From NCBI RefSeq assembly GCF_037126465.1, contig NC_088201.1, positions 85,154,273-85,218,272 on the forward strand: a DNA stretch of 64,000 nucleotides, given 5' to 3'. Every line of letters starts with the position of its first letter. Position 1 is the stretch's first letter. The notes under the pieces are model-generated. The model had not been told where the DNA came from, ran no database searches, and saw nothing but the letters and a program-made list of their open reading frames with translations. The translations under genes were made by a program, and so were the position numbers. Positions 35,696-47,364 of this stretch are shown piece after piece. The stretch is from Ornithodoros turicata. Lineage: Eukaryota; Arthropoda; Arachnida; Ixodida; Argasidae.

Positions 35696-36289
35696 TCAAT
35701 GCACGTACCTTTACGATTGGTGCGTTCAGCAGCAGCGGCGCACTGCGCTTTCCACTCCTGCTCCTCATATAATGTGCGCAGTCGGCGTGGCCGCCTGTTA
35801 TGAGGAGTATTGTGCAATGGCGACAAGCGCAAAGGCACCACGGTTTATTTCCCTCTCCCTGCGCTGCGATGGGCTACCGCGCCAGTCAGCTGCGATGCTG
35901 CAAGTGGTGTGATGTCATATGCGTGTGATGGCCTTGGTGGCATTCACTGTAACCTTTGATGTTGGACGTCATGGGGCGGTGACGTTATTTCATAGCTGCT
36001 ACGTTCGGCATAACCACCGCCAACGTCGCAAAACCGCCCTGATACAGCTATGGCTGCATAAAGATAAGATTACCTTATAAAACTCTCAGGCGAAAGCCCT
36101 TTGCACACTTGGTAATGATCTGAGACACTTGCGTTGAACAGACTCTGTATTGTGCAGCTATTCCACCACCTCGAATTTACACACGTTAACGGTGTTCTTT
36201 TCTTCACCGCAGGTAACACCAGGCAAGAGAGTAATCCAGCTATTTCAAGAATGAGACAGTCCCGCCGACGGTGACCAAGCATCGCCCAT
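35696..36289. promoter_or_regulatory. 5' flank of the GPCR gene with a splice acceptor
   Basis: CTTTTCTTCACCGCAG (ending at 36213) is a good 3' splice site 77 bp before the start codon, so a non-coding upstream exon is likely. The start context, CCCATATGG, is ordinary. No TATA box can be assigned. Confidence 0.4.
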
Positions 36290-37444
36290 ATGGAACTGCT
36301 CAACCCCCAGAACGTTTCGGACGGTCAGCTCGATGAACTCGTTCTGGCTACTAACAGCTCATCCTGGTGGCAAGCGGACGGACTCAATGCTACTCCGTCG
36401 CTAGAACCCACTGTCCTCCCTTACTACGGCGCAGAACTGCACCAGTTCCATCTCTGGTACACCGCTCACCTGCACGGATACTTAAGCATGACAGTCTGCG
36501 TGTTCGGTATCGTCGCCAACGTTCTCAATATCATCGTTTTGACCAGGAGAAACATGGTATCACCAACAAACGGCATCCTCACCGGTTTAGCCGTAGCGGA
36601 TATGCTAGTCATCACGACATACTTGCCTTACACGGTATACACGCACGTACTACCACACCCTCCAGGAGGAGGCCAGTCATTCAGCGCCGCTGTCTTCATC
36701 CTGATCCACGCTCATGTCAGTATTGTCTTCCACACTATTTCGACTTGGCTCACGGTGACGCTGGCTGTGTGGCGCTTCCTAGCCGTCAGTTTTCCTGCCA
36801 ACAGTAAGAAATGGTGCAGCATGGAACGTGCCCAGTGGGCCATTGGAAGCGTTTACCTTTCATGCGGTCTCTGCTGCCTGCCGGTCTACCTGTCCTTTAC
36901 CGTGCACGAAGACACGGAAGCGCTCGTAGTGCCTTCGTATAAAGTCGACTTCAGCAACATCACGAAGGCGAACGACGGTCTACTGCAGACACTCAACTTT
37001 TGGACGTATTCTGTCCTCATGAAGTTAGTGCCCTGCATCGCGCTTACCGGACTCAGCGTGGGTCTCATGCGTGTGTTGTACGAAGCAAATGCGCGCAAGA
37101 AACGACTCAAGGCGCGCGAAGACAACAACCGTACGCACGATCGCACGACGCGGATGCTTTTGGCTGTCCTCCTGCTCTTCCTCGTGACCGAATTTCCGTC
37201 AGGTATCGCGGCATTGCTGAGCGGTATCTTAGGAGACGACTTCTTCCAGAACGTCTACATGAACTTTGGTGAAGTGATGGATATCCTGGCGCTCTTCAAT
37301 AGCGCCGTTAACTTCGTCCTGTACTGCTCCATGAGCAGGCAGTTCCGCAAAGCTTTTGCGGCGCTTTTTACGCCAAGGATAGTGTCCAAGTGGTTTCCCG
37401 TTCCTACGGACCAGAACAGCACCTATGCCACGACCTGTGTGTAA
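36290..37444 (+). CDS. class A neuropeptide GPCR, myosuppressin receptor/dmsr-like
   Basis: Intronless 384-residue seven-transmembrane receptor. The N-terminus carries three N-glycosylation sequons (NVS 8, NSS 22, NAT 33). TM1 (about 62-86) has GIVANVLN. The first intracellular loop, TRRNMVSPTN, and TM2 LAVADM (Asp104) match the myosuppressin/FMRFamide-like receptor group. TM3 ends in WRFLAV, a non-canonical replacement for DRY that is also seen in this group. TM4, TM5 and TM6 are near 183-203, 236-262 and 288-312, the last with EFPSG instead of CWxP. TM7 has NSAVNFVLY, the NPxxY equivalent. The cytoplasmic tail is short. It would couple an RFamide-type peptide to G protein at the plasma membrane; the ligand is inferred, not shown. 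Length is normal and the frame is intact. Confidence 0.93.
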   Translation: MELLNPQNVSDGQLDELVLATNSSSWWQADGLNATPSLEPTVLPYYGAELHQFHLWYTAHLHGYLSMTVCVFGIVANVLNIIVLTRRNMVSPTNGILTGLAVADMLVITTYLPYTVYTHVLPHPPGGGQSFSAAVFILIHAHVSIVFHTISTWLTVTLAVWRFLAVSFPANSKKWCSMERAQWAIGSVYLSCGLCCLPVYLSFTVHEDTEALVVPSYKVDFSNITKANDGLLQTLNFWTYSVLMKLVPCIALTGLSVGLMRVLYEANARKKRLKAREDNNRTHDRTTRMLLAVLLLFLVTEFPSGIAALLSGILGDDFFQNVYMNFGEVMDILALFNSAVNFVLYCSMSRQFRKAFAALFTPRIVSKWFPVPTDQNSTYATTCV

Positions 37445-38626
37445 GCCTGCCTTTTCGTCAACTGCTAGAAAACGGCCGCCGCCAGTGTGTGGATGAACTT
37501 TGCTTCGAGATAGAAAATAATAGAATACGTGTATTTTACTGTAAGCAAAGTGGAATATTATGTACGGGAAGGTTCAGTGTATTGTAGATGTTGTCCGCCT
37601 TTATAACGGAACACCTCCAAAGTGCTCGACGCAGTGGAGGGCTCTGTCTCCTTGGCGTGTTTTATTGCGCGTGAAACGAACCTGATTTAAACGAAGGCAC
37701 GGAAAACAGACTTGCGTGTACCGCGCAATTGTACAAAGTGTGTGAGGTTGTGGGAGAAAGTGTGTTTGTGAACCAGGATGACAAGACACATATGGACTAG
37801 CAATTAGCAAGTGAACGCTTGAGAAAGTCATTTCCATCTCTGCGGTCGCGTTGTAATGGATTCGCGGAACAGTTAAGTCAGATATCATTGCAGAAGCTTT
37901 ACGCGAGACACTATCGCGTTTTCTGCCGAGCTAGAACTATAAGTGTCATCAAGAATGATGGCGCCACACAGGAGGGACGGGACCACACCTCAGCTGGTCA
38001 ACATCCCCGTGCCATTATTACATATATCGCGTTCAAGGGATCTGTGGGCCGGAAGAAAATATCCCCCTCTGTGCGTATCGCTATTGTTGGTCTAGTTATA
38101 TGGAACTTTCTTTAACAATACTAGATGTGATTATTTAAGTATTCGTACTTCTGAGCTGAGAACATATCCCACATGCGCTGGCGTGCGGCGGAGCTGTTCG
38201 AGGTCGCCGTGTGTTCTTCATAAGAGAAGGGCCACGGCCTGGGGCTCCTCCGGTCAGTCCGTCCGTCAAGCCAGCCATCATCCGGTCCCACGATCCAGCT
38301 AGGACGCGCAGTAAGAAACATCAAAAATCATCGCTGTAAACGGGTGCGCTGCAGACGATACTGTCGCAATGGCATGACATCTCAAGTACCGTTTTGTTAG
38401 TTCCTAGAACAAATAATTCATATTCCTCAACCGCTCGATGTTGGTGTCGTAGCCATGAATATGTCTCCTGTTATGAAATATATTCAATGTTTCTTTGGCA
38501 GAACAAGCAACTTCAAGGGACGGTCGCATCCGTTCCAGTCGATTTCGAAACTGTAGTGTGACCTAATTCCTCGCGGACCACCACCACGGTATCGAAAATC
38601 ACACGCGAAATTCTGGTGTAGTTTCA
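37445..38626. other. GPCR 3' flank, no further gene
   Basis: No AATAAA is visible in the first 250 bp, so the polyadenylation site is unclear. No other coding sequence was recognised. Confidence 0.35.
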
Positions 38627-39035
38627 CTGTTATTCGACGGAATACGTGACAACAGCAGACGCCGGATGTTGATGGTATGCCGGAATTCCCTCTCAGGAAA
38701 AAACGAGAAAACGTCATTCTGTAACCAGCTAATGATGGCACGCCTTTGAGAAAAGCAATGCCGTGGCCATGCGGGCGTCTCGTAGAGTACGGGGCGTTTG
38801 GACGGCGCCTTTCCTCCTCTGCGCGCCGCCCTCTCACTCCTTCGCTTACAGATTGACGTCACGCCGCCGGAGGTTCTGCAGTCCCGAAGGCAGCGCTGAT
38901 CTTTAAAATCCGTTTAATTAATATTTAAGCACTTTTGAAACGAAAAAAATAGCCAGCTAGACTGTTGGCCGATGCCGAACACAGTGGTATCGATTTCATA
39001 GATGGGCTTCCGGATGTCACCGTCCCTTTAAGATA
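38627..39035 (+). repeat. ~400-bp dispersed repeat, copy 2
   Basis: Full-length relative of 17861-18262 in the same orientation. Confidence 0.75.
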
Positions 39036-40720
39036 CAAGTGACTATATTACTGACATTGATATCCAGGGTAACGTAATATCGCTGCGAGGAAAATAAGCC
39101 CATATAACACTCAGGACCAAGGGAAAATTGTGACGGATGAGTTCCATTGACCGAATTTCCACGTACTCTGATTCGCACTTTAGCTTTCTGAAATGACATA
39201 AAGAGCTTCGTTAGCATTATTCAGTTAATATATATATATTAATAATCTTCTATTCAATTATTATCGATTAATCAATCGCTGACTACCTCATTTTTTGTGT
39301 TTTACGTTTGGCTCTTACCCTTATGGTCTGATGTTTTTGGGTTAAACCCGATTCCACCCGGTTGTTCCCTCGCGAATCAGTTTCGACCCTATTTCTCCCG
39401 TGTATCTGTACTACGTACACGATTTAGAAGCAATCAGTGCACACGTCTGATGAACATATTATCTGAGTGCAACAAGAAACTATGCGAAGCACATGTAATA
39501 TTACATCATGTAGTGTTTGTGACTATAAATCGCAAGGAATGCATATTTAGCCAATATGTGCACCTCTAACAATGGCCGCTTGCTGGCAGAAGGAAAAAAG
39601 TAATCCGTGATAACACTGGATTGTATCAATAGCACCCGATTTCTCCCCAAATTCCAGATTTCAAAATAGTACCCGATTTTTCCTTACCGAATCCGGGAAA
39701 GACATTTAACCTGAAAAAGTCAGACCCATACACTGTTAAATGACTGTGCTGCTTAGGATATGCTCGAATTTCATCCTACATTCACTGCTTCAAACGGTGT
39801 TTGGCCTTTCCTTTCCTGCTCAATGTGTTTTGCTTAGTGTTTGCCGTAAGGACGTACAGCGGGAAAACGATAAAATGTTCAATTCGATTGAATTAAATTG
39901 CAAAGCAAAAGTTATGTTCTTGCGGTCGAAAAATAGCAAGCCTAGTGTGTGCATCGTGCTAGTGCCGAAGCTATGGGAGATATTGCTATTTATGTTGTTT
40001 GTAGTAGCCTTTTAAAGCTAAAATGCTTAATCCGCAATTAAATATTTTCTGTTGCATCGTAGAGATTAACAGTGCCTCCTTATAGCAGTCAAATATTATA
40101 CGAATCAAGGTTGTAAATCATGACAAAATAATACAGCAGTCAAGCAAAAGTTCCCGTTCTTTCGTCAAGAAATGTACGGTTCCTGGAAGGCTACTGTTCC
40201 AGGGTTCATAATGAAAAACTTGTCTGGAGATTAGCTGAAAATTGAATAAATTGGTTTTTCCGTTTTCTACGCTGCTTTTGTCGTCATTTGTTGCAAATGG
40301 TGTTGTAGATTTGTGTTGAGAAATAAGCAAAATACCATCCTTTGGTACTCGTACCCACCTATACCGCACCTTTGGTACAACTGACTGATCATGGGAAGGT
40401 GTAGCGCTTAAAAAGCGGTGAAACAAAGCGCAGCGAAAAAAAAAAACAGTTACGAAACGGTCACTTCAAAGAAGGTTGTAGTGCATGAGGCAGTAAAACA
40501 TACATTAGAAGGACAAGTACAGGACAAGCCTCACAACATAAGAAAGATGCAGCCCGCCAGGAGTGTGTTCGGCTGTGTGTATGTGGGAGTGACTGGAAAC
40601 AATGTAAGAGAGAATTTGTTGAGGGTGAGCGCGTGTCGCGCTGTTTCCTGGCGTGGCTTGGTACTAATGAATAATGAAATAATGAAACAAGGGAAAGGGT
40701 GCAGTCTAGCTGGTGTAGAT
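39036..40720. other. no supported gene
   Basis: Contains several CCCGATTTCTCC/CCCGATTTTTCC motifs (39348-39400 and 39637-39690) that may mark a degraded repeat. Confidence 0.35.
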
Positions 40721-40824
40721 CCATGAAGAAGACCCTGAGACACGGACACAGAAGACGAGCACTTACGTGTCGTCCCCCCCCCCCCCCCGCCTTCTGTGTC
40801 CGTTTCTCTCGGTCTTCTTCATGG
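40721..40824. repeat. hairpin around a poly-C tract
   Basis: CCATGAAGAAGACC...GGACACAGAAG (40721-40754) faces CTTCTGTGTCC...GGTCTTCTTCATGG (40791-40824). The loop includes about 16 consecutive C. Confidence 0.9.
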
Positions 40825-40850
40825 TGGCTTGATACGTTGAAGACAGGATA

Positions 40851-40920
40851 GCTTGCATGGTGTAATTGGTAGCGTCTCACCAGCATTCAGATGGTGTCGG
40901 TTCCAACCCCACTGCTGTTA
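40851..40920 (+). repeat. tRNA-like sequence, probably a SINE head
   Basis: An A-box-like TGGTGTAATTGGTAGCG (40858-40874) and a B-box-like GGTTCCAACCC (40899-40909) are spaced as in a tRNA. The anticodon arm CACCA/TGGTG has a 9-base loop and the acceptor stem is poor, so it is unlikely to be a functional tRNA gene. Confidence 0.5.
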
Positions 40921-41539
40921 CCTCTTGTTCAACTGCCATCATTCAATTGAGGTCACTTCAAGATCATTCAATCTTTTGGGTAGTACTCGTCGCGTAAGTC
41001 TATCAGCGTTCCTTCTTGTTGGGCTGAAGGTTTCCATTAGATTATAGCAGTATATTGGTCTGTTGGTGTTCTGCTGTGAAGTTGTTGCTTTCTTGTTCTG
41101 ACATCTTGTCTTCGATCTCCCAGTCTTATTCGTTCGTCACACCAGTCCTCTTCCTTTCGTCTATTTTCCTGAAGAATGACGCGTTTCCCATTTTATATAT
41201 ATATATTTTTTTTTTCATTCCTCATTGCAGTCGTCACTGATTCCTGTATGTGGATCACTTTGTAACGATCTCGGTCATACGTAGACTTGTGGATGTGGTT
41301 GGGCTAGTGGTTGTAATCTCCCTCTTTTATGTTATGCTCCGTTGTGCGTCGTCGTACAGCTCCATATCGTTGTTGATCACTTTATCGTTTATCCCATCTT
41401 TTCCTTGTTGTTGGCATCAGTTGCACACGACAGATTCATTCCGTTTCTTCTCTCACACTTCAGGTAGTTTGGTGCGGATCTCCTGTCCAAATTCCAGCTC
41501 TCCTTGAGTATTTGGAGTAGTTGCGTGAGGTGTAGTTTA

Positions 41540-42075
41540 GTACGGTAAATTACAAAATATTATTTGACTCCCTGCTTCCAATCTCTTGCTGTCGCACATG
41601 ATGCCTTGACTACATTCTCTATGTTCTTGTTGGATCTCTCGATTTCTCCATTGGTTTCAGGCTACAAAGGAGTAGTACGGTGATGGTTAACTCCTAGCTG
41701 TTCTAAAAACTTCTGGGATCCCGTGGACAGCGAACATGTCGAAAAGTTGAAAAAGGACATGTCGTACACCTACAGTTTCCGTGTTCAATGACTTCCTCCC
41801 TACAACCGACGGGAATCTGGACTACTCATCCACAACAACTAGAAGGAATTTGTAGCCTGGTAGTGGTCCCACAGAATCAACAGCAACAACTTGCCATGGA
41901 CCGCCTGGCAAAGGGCTCATTCGTGTTGGTGTATGTGTTTTCTCTGCTACTCTGCATTGGCAAGCATCTCAGTCTCGTATCATGCCTTGTATTAATCAGC
42001 CCATGTCAGGCAACCACATTTACTCTCTCATCAGCTGCTTCGTCTTAGTACTTCCTGGCGCCCTCTGTGTGCGAC
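41540..42075 (-). pseudogene. Ty3/gypsy integrase remnant
   Basis: The minus strand encodes a CDACQCRVAEKTHTP zinc-finger end (about 41945-41990), PWQVVAVDSVGPLPGYKFLL (about 41840-41900), AVHGIPE (about 41730) and LGVNHHRTTP (about 41680). ETNGEIERSNK (about 41650) and a DWKQGV end follow. These are the HHCC and catalytic-core blocks of a gypsy integrase, with stops and some missing blocks. More degraded C-terminal coding with QEIRTKLPEV continues to about 41470. Confidence 0.8.
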
Positions 42076-43237
42076 GTCCATAGCTTAGATTTGAAGCTTC
42101 TTCGGCAGCGCAAGTCTTGCTCTTTTGAACACCATTTAACTGTGCTCACAGTGCCAAACTGATCTCTGACGTGTACTTTGTGCAAAGCACTATGACCACC
42201 GCCGTCTATCAGAAGCTCTACTAACCTCTGATGTCATTTGTGTTGTGTGACTCACTCAACGTGTGTAATTTGTGTCCTTTTCTCTTTATGTCGTCGTTAC
42301 GTAAGCAGCATATTAGGGCGTCTTCGGACACGTTCGCCCTTATGCTTGCGCTTTCTTGCAACTGTAACTTGTTGCGCGTCGAGTAAATATGTTCGTTAAC
42401 TATCTTGGCCTTGCTCGCTGACTACTCACCCAGCCCACGCTCACACTAGAAACGGCTTCAACTCAGGATTCTTCCACAGCTTTTCTGACATTTCTTGGTG
42501 AGTAGTCCTGAGAACTGTGGTGAAGTCTATAATTTACTTGTCTCGTTTGTGGAGCTTTGTAGAGGACATGCTGTTGGAATGTCCCAGCGGGCATATGTTC
42601 GTGGCCTCACGCTAGGACGGTGCCGGTAGAACTACCTGGCAGGCGCAAGGGCGCGTCGGCGTCGTCCACGGGCCGCCACAGCTTTTTCGACGCCATTCAT
42701 AGTTAAGGCTGCTAGTGCAGTTACGTACGAAATGTGTCTCTCAAGGAATCTCCTTTCTCTGGGATCTCTTTTGATGCGTTCAGTATGTCTTGACCAATAT
42801 AGTCCAATTGAATGATGCCCAGTGTGCAACTGGGCGTTGTGAGACTTGCGTTGTGTTTGTCCTACTATGTTTAATTGCGTCGTCCATTACAAAGAGCACT
42901 ACGGTGCATGTAGTTCTACATATAGATTGAGAAGTGTGGCAAATACAAAAATGGGAGCCATTAACGCGCTCTTTAGAAATGACTCGTCCAAGCAATCCGA
43001 TGGCGGTGGAGGTTGTAACGCAGACAGGGAAGACCATCTCGCGTTCTTGATTTCCTTGACGCGAAAAAAAAATTGACATCAGAGCAGCAGAAACTGAAAT
43101 ACATATTAATGGTTTCACCAACTGTGATAAGACAAATCTATAAAAGTATAAGGAAACGGTGGCGTGGTTCTTTACTTGGTAATTTTGTTCCCGTCAAAAA
43201 TACAACGATTTCGTCTGCAAATGGTCATTATTGCTGC
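42076..43237. other. no supported gene
   Basis: Probably further degraded retrotransposon, including a Cys-His-poor upstream part of pol. Nothing specific could be assigned. Confidence 0.3.
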
Positions 43238-43288
43238 ATAAGTTAAAAAATCGTACCGACGAGTCGTCGGTACGATTGTTTAACTTAT
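43238..43288. repeat. 51-bp near-perfect palindrome
   Basis: ATAAGTTAAA..AATCGTACCGACGA faces its reverse complement directly, with essentially no loop. Confidence 0.92.
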
Positions 43289-43596
43289 CTACACGAATAG
43301 TTTGAATAAAAAAAAGCAAGAATGTATCTAAGGCGTGACTTCTCGTATAGTACTGGTCACATCCAGGTCCCCTTGATGATGTCAGCTTTCAAGCGCCAAA
43401 ACTCTCAATTCTCTCCTTCACGCAACAATCGCGTCTGTGCCGCGTCTGTCAGTTCGAATCGAAACTAGGGTTACAGGATAGGCATTGCTGTAGTGAAATT
43501 GTCCCGGAATCACCCCGTCTGCATTGCAAATAGGATGAGAACGGTTGCAAATGGTGGGAACGGTTTAGGAAGGGAACAGGAATGACACATGGTAGT

Positions 43597-43707
43597 AATA
43601 ATTCGTGGCTTTACGAGACAACTCTGAACATGAGCGACGCCACAGTGTGTGGATGAGGTCTGTGGATTGTCTTTGCCCACCTGAGGGTTCTTTAACGTGC
43701 GCCGAAA
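43597..43707 (-). mobile_element. 111-bp retroposon with 13-bp target duplication
   Basis: Flanked by GACACATGGTAGT at 43584-43596 and 43708-43720. The plus-strand text contains AATAATTCGTGGCTTTACGA, AGCGACGCCACAGTG and CACCTGAGGGTTCTTTAACG, a block I associate with a widespread arthropod retroposon 3' region. The TAATAATT at the left suggests a minus-strand insertion with its tail there. Confidence 0.75.
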
Positions 43708-43720
43708 GACACATGGTAGT

Positions 43721-45316
43721 GATCGGAGGAATGGAATGACATCAGCATTTATCAGAAGGGATTGTGGAATTAGTGTTTCCACAAAAAGGGCAGATGTTTT
43801 TTGAAGAAATCAACATGCTCCTATATGGACATCGATTAGTCTTACTCTGTTTGTCGTACCTGGTCCCCCAGGGATGCACGATCCAAATCACACACCTGCC
43901 ATTTGCTTTCAAGATCTGGCTCTGACGACTTTTGCAGTCCCGTCTTCTTTAAGATAGCGCCCTCTCAATATCAATCGGTAGTGGTAACATCGATGAAAAT
44001 TGTGAAAGAGGAATACCACTGCAGCAGAGGCCCCATATAACAAATATTTTTTTTTTCTTTTCTGCACTTGTAAAAATGCAATTTGACTGCTACATAACCC
44101 AGAGAAGTTGTAGGTAATGCGATAACCGCAGCTCTGAATTATGTAAGCTCTCGCCTTATTTCTGCATTGTCGCCCAGTACTGTAAGAGGCACGCGGGCCT
44201 TGCGGCACTTGCGAAAAGTGGGGGGGAGGGGGCGTCGCCCCTCCTAGTTCTTGATCAGGGGGTGCCCCCCCCTGACCCCACCTTCCGACGCCCATGGGCA
44301 GTCAGCTGGATTAGTTTTCCCCGACACGTGTTTAACATTGAACGTGTATCGTTGTAGTCTGTGGTTCAAACGTTCCAACGTTGCCCGTTATGCTCTTCGA
44401 TTCTTTAACCATGATACGAAAAGCAGATCATTTGTTCTGACTACAAAGGTTTCACTGATGAGGTAATGCTTGAAGTGTTCGATAGAGGTCGCGATAGCTA
44501 GCATCTATTTGTGGCTACTTTCTTTCAGTTTGTGTACGCGGACGACTGTAGTACGCTATCAGACACATGATTTTTGGCCTGTGGGGACTCCTCTGTCAAG
44601 ACTATTGCAATGCTTCTCGGCCCAGCATCTGTAGTAAGTATGATGGTCTTTCTCACGTCAAAATATGCGAGTGAGTGAGTAGGCATCTGTCATTTGCTGT
44701 CGAATGCCTTCTTAGGCTCGTTGGAGCTCTCATTTTCTTGACATTCCTCACCCGTTGATGTGAGCAAACGTAGTGGTCCTTCGAGTTGCGCTTGGGTGTA
44801 TCTGCTGCAGTGGTTTGTCATCACCACTAAGCTAATGGCCCATGTTGTGCATGGCCACATCCCGCGTGGCGAGGAGATGTTGCTTCATCGGCTACGGCTG
44901 AATGTGGCACGAACTCTACTCCTCCTGTTCAAGATGAGCCAACTGCCTTCTCCTCTTTGCCCCAGATGGCATGTTAAAGCAGACGTGCCTTCTTGCCTGC
45001 CAGCGGCACGAAGGGCACTGGTCAAGTCTCTGGCGCCATCTCCTTCATCTGGGATACCCAGAGCTTTTCCGGTGCTACGTGGCCCTACTGAGCACGCTGT
45101 GGTCACAACTGCGCTGCTGCCCTTCCTTCGGGAAGCTGGCCTCTTGGCCACCCTGTGACACCTCCCTGATGCCTGCCCGCACAGCTTCTAGTGCAGGAGA
45201 TGGATTCGTCTCCATTTCTGCATAGTTTTCTTTGTTGCTGTTTTTCTTCTTACTCTCCATTGATCATCACAAACTAAAGTTATTGTTGTTGTTTTTCTTT
45301 TTCTTCTTCGTTGTTA
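43721..45316. other. no recognised gene
   Basis: A 132-codon plus frame at 44760-45158 has no motif I recognise. A G/C-run region at 44218-44282 (GGGGGGAGGGGGCG and CCCCCCCCTGACCCC) is low complexity. Confidence 0.3.
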
Positions 45317-45371
45317 AGAATAGCAAGCCTCGTGTATGGCTAACCATTCCCTTTCCTTTTTGCCATTAAAC
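45317..45371 (+). repeat. dispersed retroposon 3'-end motif, copy 3
   Basis: AGAATAGCAAGCC, then GGCTAACC, then CATTAAA. Same layout as 7885 and 9112. Confidence 0.45.
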
Positions 45372-45463
45372 GTATCTCCCCATGCGAAGCTTCTCACTTC
45401 AGAACTGGTTTTGTTTACGTGCCATTCGTGCATTTACTTCTGCGTTTGCAGGATCCACACCCT

Positions 45464-45712
45464 CTAATCAGAAACATGCCAAAAGAACGTTAATCTGTCT
45501 AGACCAACTGCACACTTCTTGAGATTGAGGGTCAACCCTGCTTCTTCAAAGCCTTTCAGTACTTTCCGAAGTCTTTTGTCATGCTCTTCCACGGTACGAC
45601 CTGAAACTAGAATGTGTTCATTTATGTTGATCACACCATCTTTTTGTGTAGTATTAGTCAAACGGCGTCCTGAAATACTTCTTCTGCAGCGTTTACTCCA
45701 AATGGGAGTCAC
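45464..45712 (-). pseudogene. Ty3/gypsy reverse transcriptase fragment
   Basis: An open frame ends TVEEHDKRLRKVLKGFEEAG, LTLNLKKCAVGLDRLTFFWH. This is the RT segment after the catalytic YxDD (here degraded to ININEH). It is joined closely to the gag below, so most of pol is deleted. Confidence 0.8.
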
Positions 45713-45796
45713 TGGAATGCCCTGAGACCATGAGGCTTTTGAAAACGTAGTGATTTGTCTTGAATAGGCTCTGCTTAAATCGGTCAGTGGCGTGAA

Positions 45797-46200
45797 TCAT
45801 AATTCTCTCATAGTAACAAACGGGGCTGGGTACCTACGCCATAAAGCAGCTGAACTTACCAGGGCTGTGGGAAGTGCTCTATACAGGACGACGTCGTCGG
45901 TGACTCCAACGGCCGTTTCGAAAGTATCGAAGTTGGCGAGAAGGTCTTGCGCTCTCTTGGGGGCGCTGTAGCCCGAAAATGGTACCGTCGGTACCGTCAA
46001 ATTCATGTGCAGCGGGGTGTCAGGGGACGGCTGGGCGGCGTGCGTGCTAGTACCGAGCTGATGCGACAGTAGTGTACAGAGGGACGTCATCTGCCGAAGC
46101 AAGTCCTCTGCCACTGGCGCGGGTTCGTCTACATCACGGTCACTGTCGAGGGTGTCGAGATTCCTCTCGGGCGGTATCACCGACAAGAAGCAAAGCCTGT
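45797..46200 (-). pseudogene. Ty3/gypsy gag N-terminal fragment
   Basis: Contains VPTVPFSGYSAPKRAQDLLA and then FETAVGVTDDVVLYRALPTA with LVSSAALWRR, the capsid-type pattern of arthropod gypsy gag. The last block is nearly identical to the fragment at 51584-51727. Confidence 0.65.
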
Positions 46201-46394
46201 CTAACACAGGAAAAGTCGAACAAAATAGAATAAAAAAACTGACAATATCAACAAAAGTAACAAACAGAAACAAACAAGACACACACACAGAAAAAAAGGC
46301 AGGGAAAAACGCACTAGCGAAACGCTAACCACTCTCCAGCTGTGCTTCCGGGGCGACGTGACACGTTGAGGTGAACATGTTGGTCGCCAGTCGT

Positions 46395-47042
46395 GGGAAT
46401 TGCTACCCAAATCCCATGTGGTTCCCAACCCACCCGTCTACGACCGCCTCATCCCCAGAGAGTATAGGCGGAGCCTTAGGTTAGCGAGCAACAAACATCC
46501 TTTTATTTGCTTACGTGAATGCCGCGTATGAGTATCCGCTCCGCTAGACGAAGCGCACCCTAGCAAAAGGCGCTCCATGCGCACTCCGTGCAACATTTTA
46601 TCCAGTCCCGTTCCGTCTCTCTCTCCCGGGGAAGGGAAAATCCGAGGTACCGCCGATATCGCCGAGTTTTGTGGCCGGTGGTTGTATCTTATCAGCATAC
46701 CCCACACGTCAATCGAAACGACTGGCTTTACTGGCTTAACTTGTCTGTGGACCCAATTATTGGTTCGCGATGAGGTTGCTCGTTGACGCTGCCGTTCTGG
46801 CTGTATCCCAGTGCGACGCAAGTTGCACGTATAGCTGCTGGTGGAACTGTTTGTCATAGTTGGGAGCGCAAGGCGGACAACATCACAACTGCCAGAGTTG
46901 CAAGAAAAAAACGAGTGAGGGTTCGGTTTGGCGATTAAGTAAGTCCGGTGAGAAAGAAGAAAGACGATGACTAGCTCTGAGGTAAGAAGAGTAATTGAAG
47001 CAGCCAAAAACACGGGACAGGGAGAGAGGACACACCACAACA
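46395..47042 (-). mobile_element. gypsy 5' LTR and primer-binding site
   Basis: It starts TGTTGTGGTG at 47042 on the minus strand and carries an AATAAAAGG signal (about 46497-46505). TGGCGACC, a common gypsy primer-binding sequence, follows at about 46385-46392. A pyrimidine-rich leader and then gag come next. A long frame across the LTR is probably not a gene. The boundaries are approximate, as no second LTR is present to compare. Confidence 0.5.
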
Positions 47043-47364
47043 TGCGACTGTGATGTACGCCTTCAGACTCTTATAGGAGGTAAGAAGGTGATTGGTGGCA
47101 CATTAAGCAAGCGGAAGTACAGGGGAACACTGGCCGTCGGCAGGTGGAGGGTACGGCACTTGGTATTCCTCATGGAACACGGAAGTTTTGACGCATGTAT
47201 CGTCTTCTAGTTGGCCCTGAGCCTCCGGAAATGATGTCATTTACTTTCACACCGTTTCAATGCCACTTTGATGAACAAAACGAGATTGCTTAAACGACAT
47301 TAATTACGATCATATTAAACGACCGTCTTTAAGAGTCCGCCAATAGCTCCATGTCTTAACTCGG

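Noticed and set aside
40851..40920. Functional tRNA gene
   Set aside because: A- and B-box-like motifs exist, but the anticodon loop is nine bases and the acceptor stem does not pair well.
46438..47043. 201-codon minus-strand frame
   Set aside because: It spans a gypsy LTR with a poly(A) signal and primer-binding site; LTRs often contain long spurious frames.
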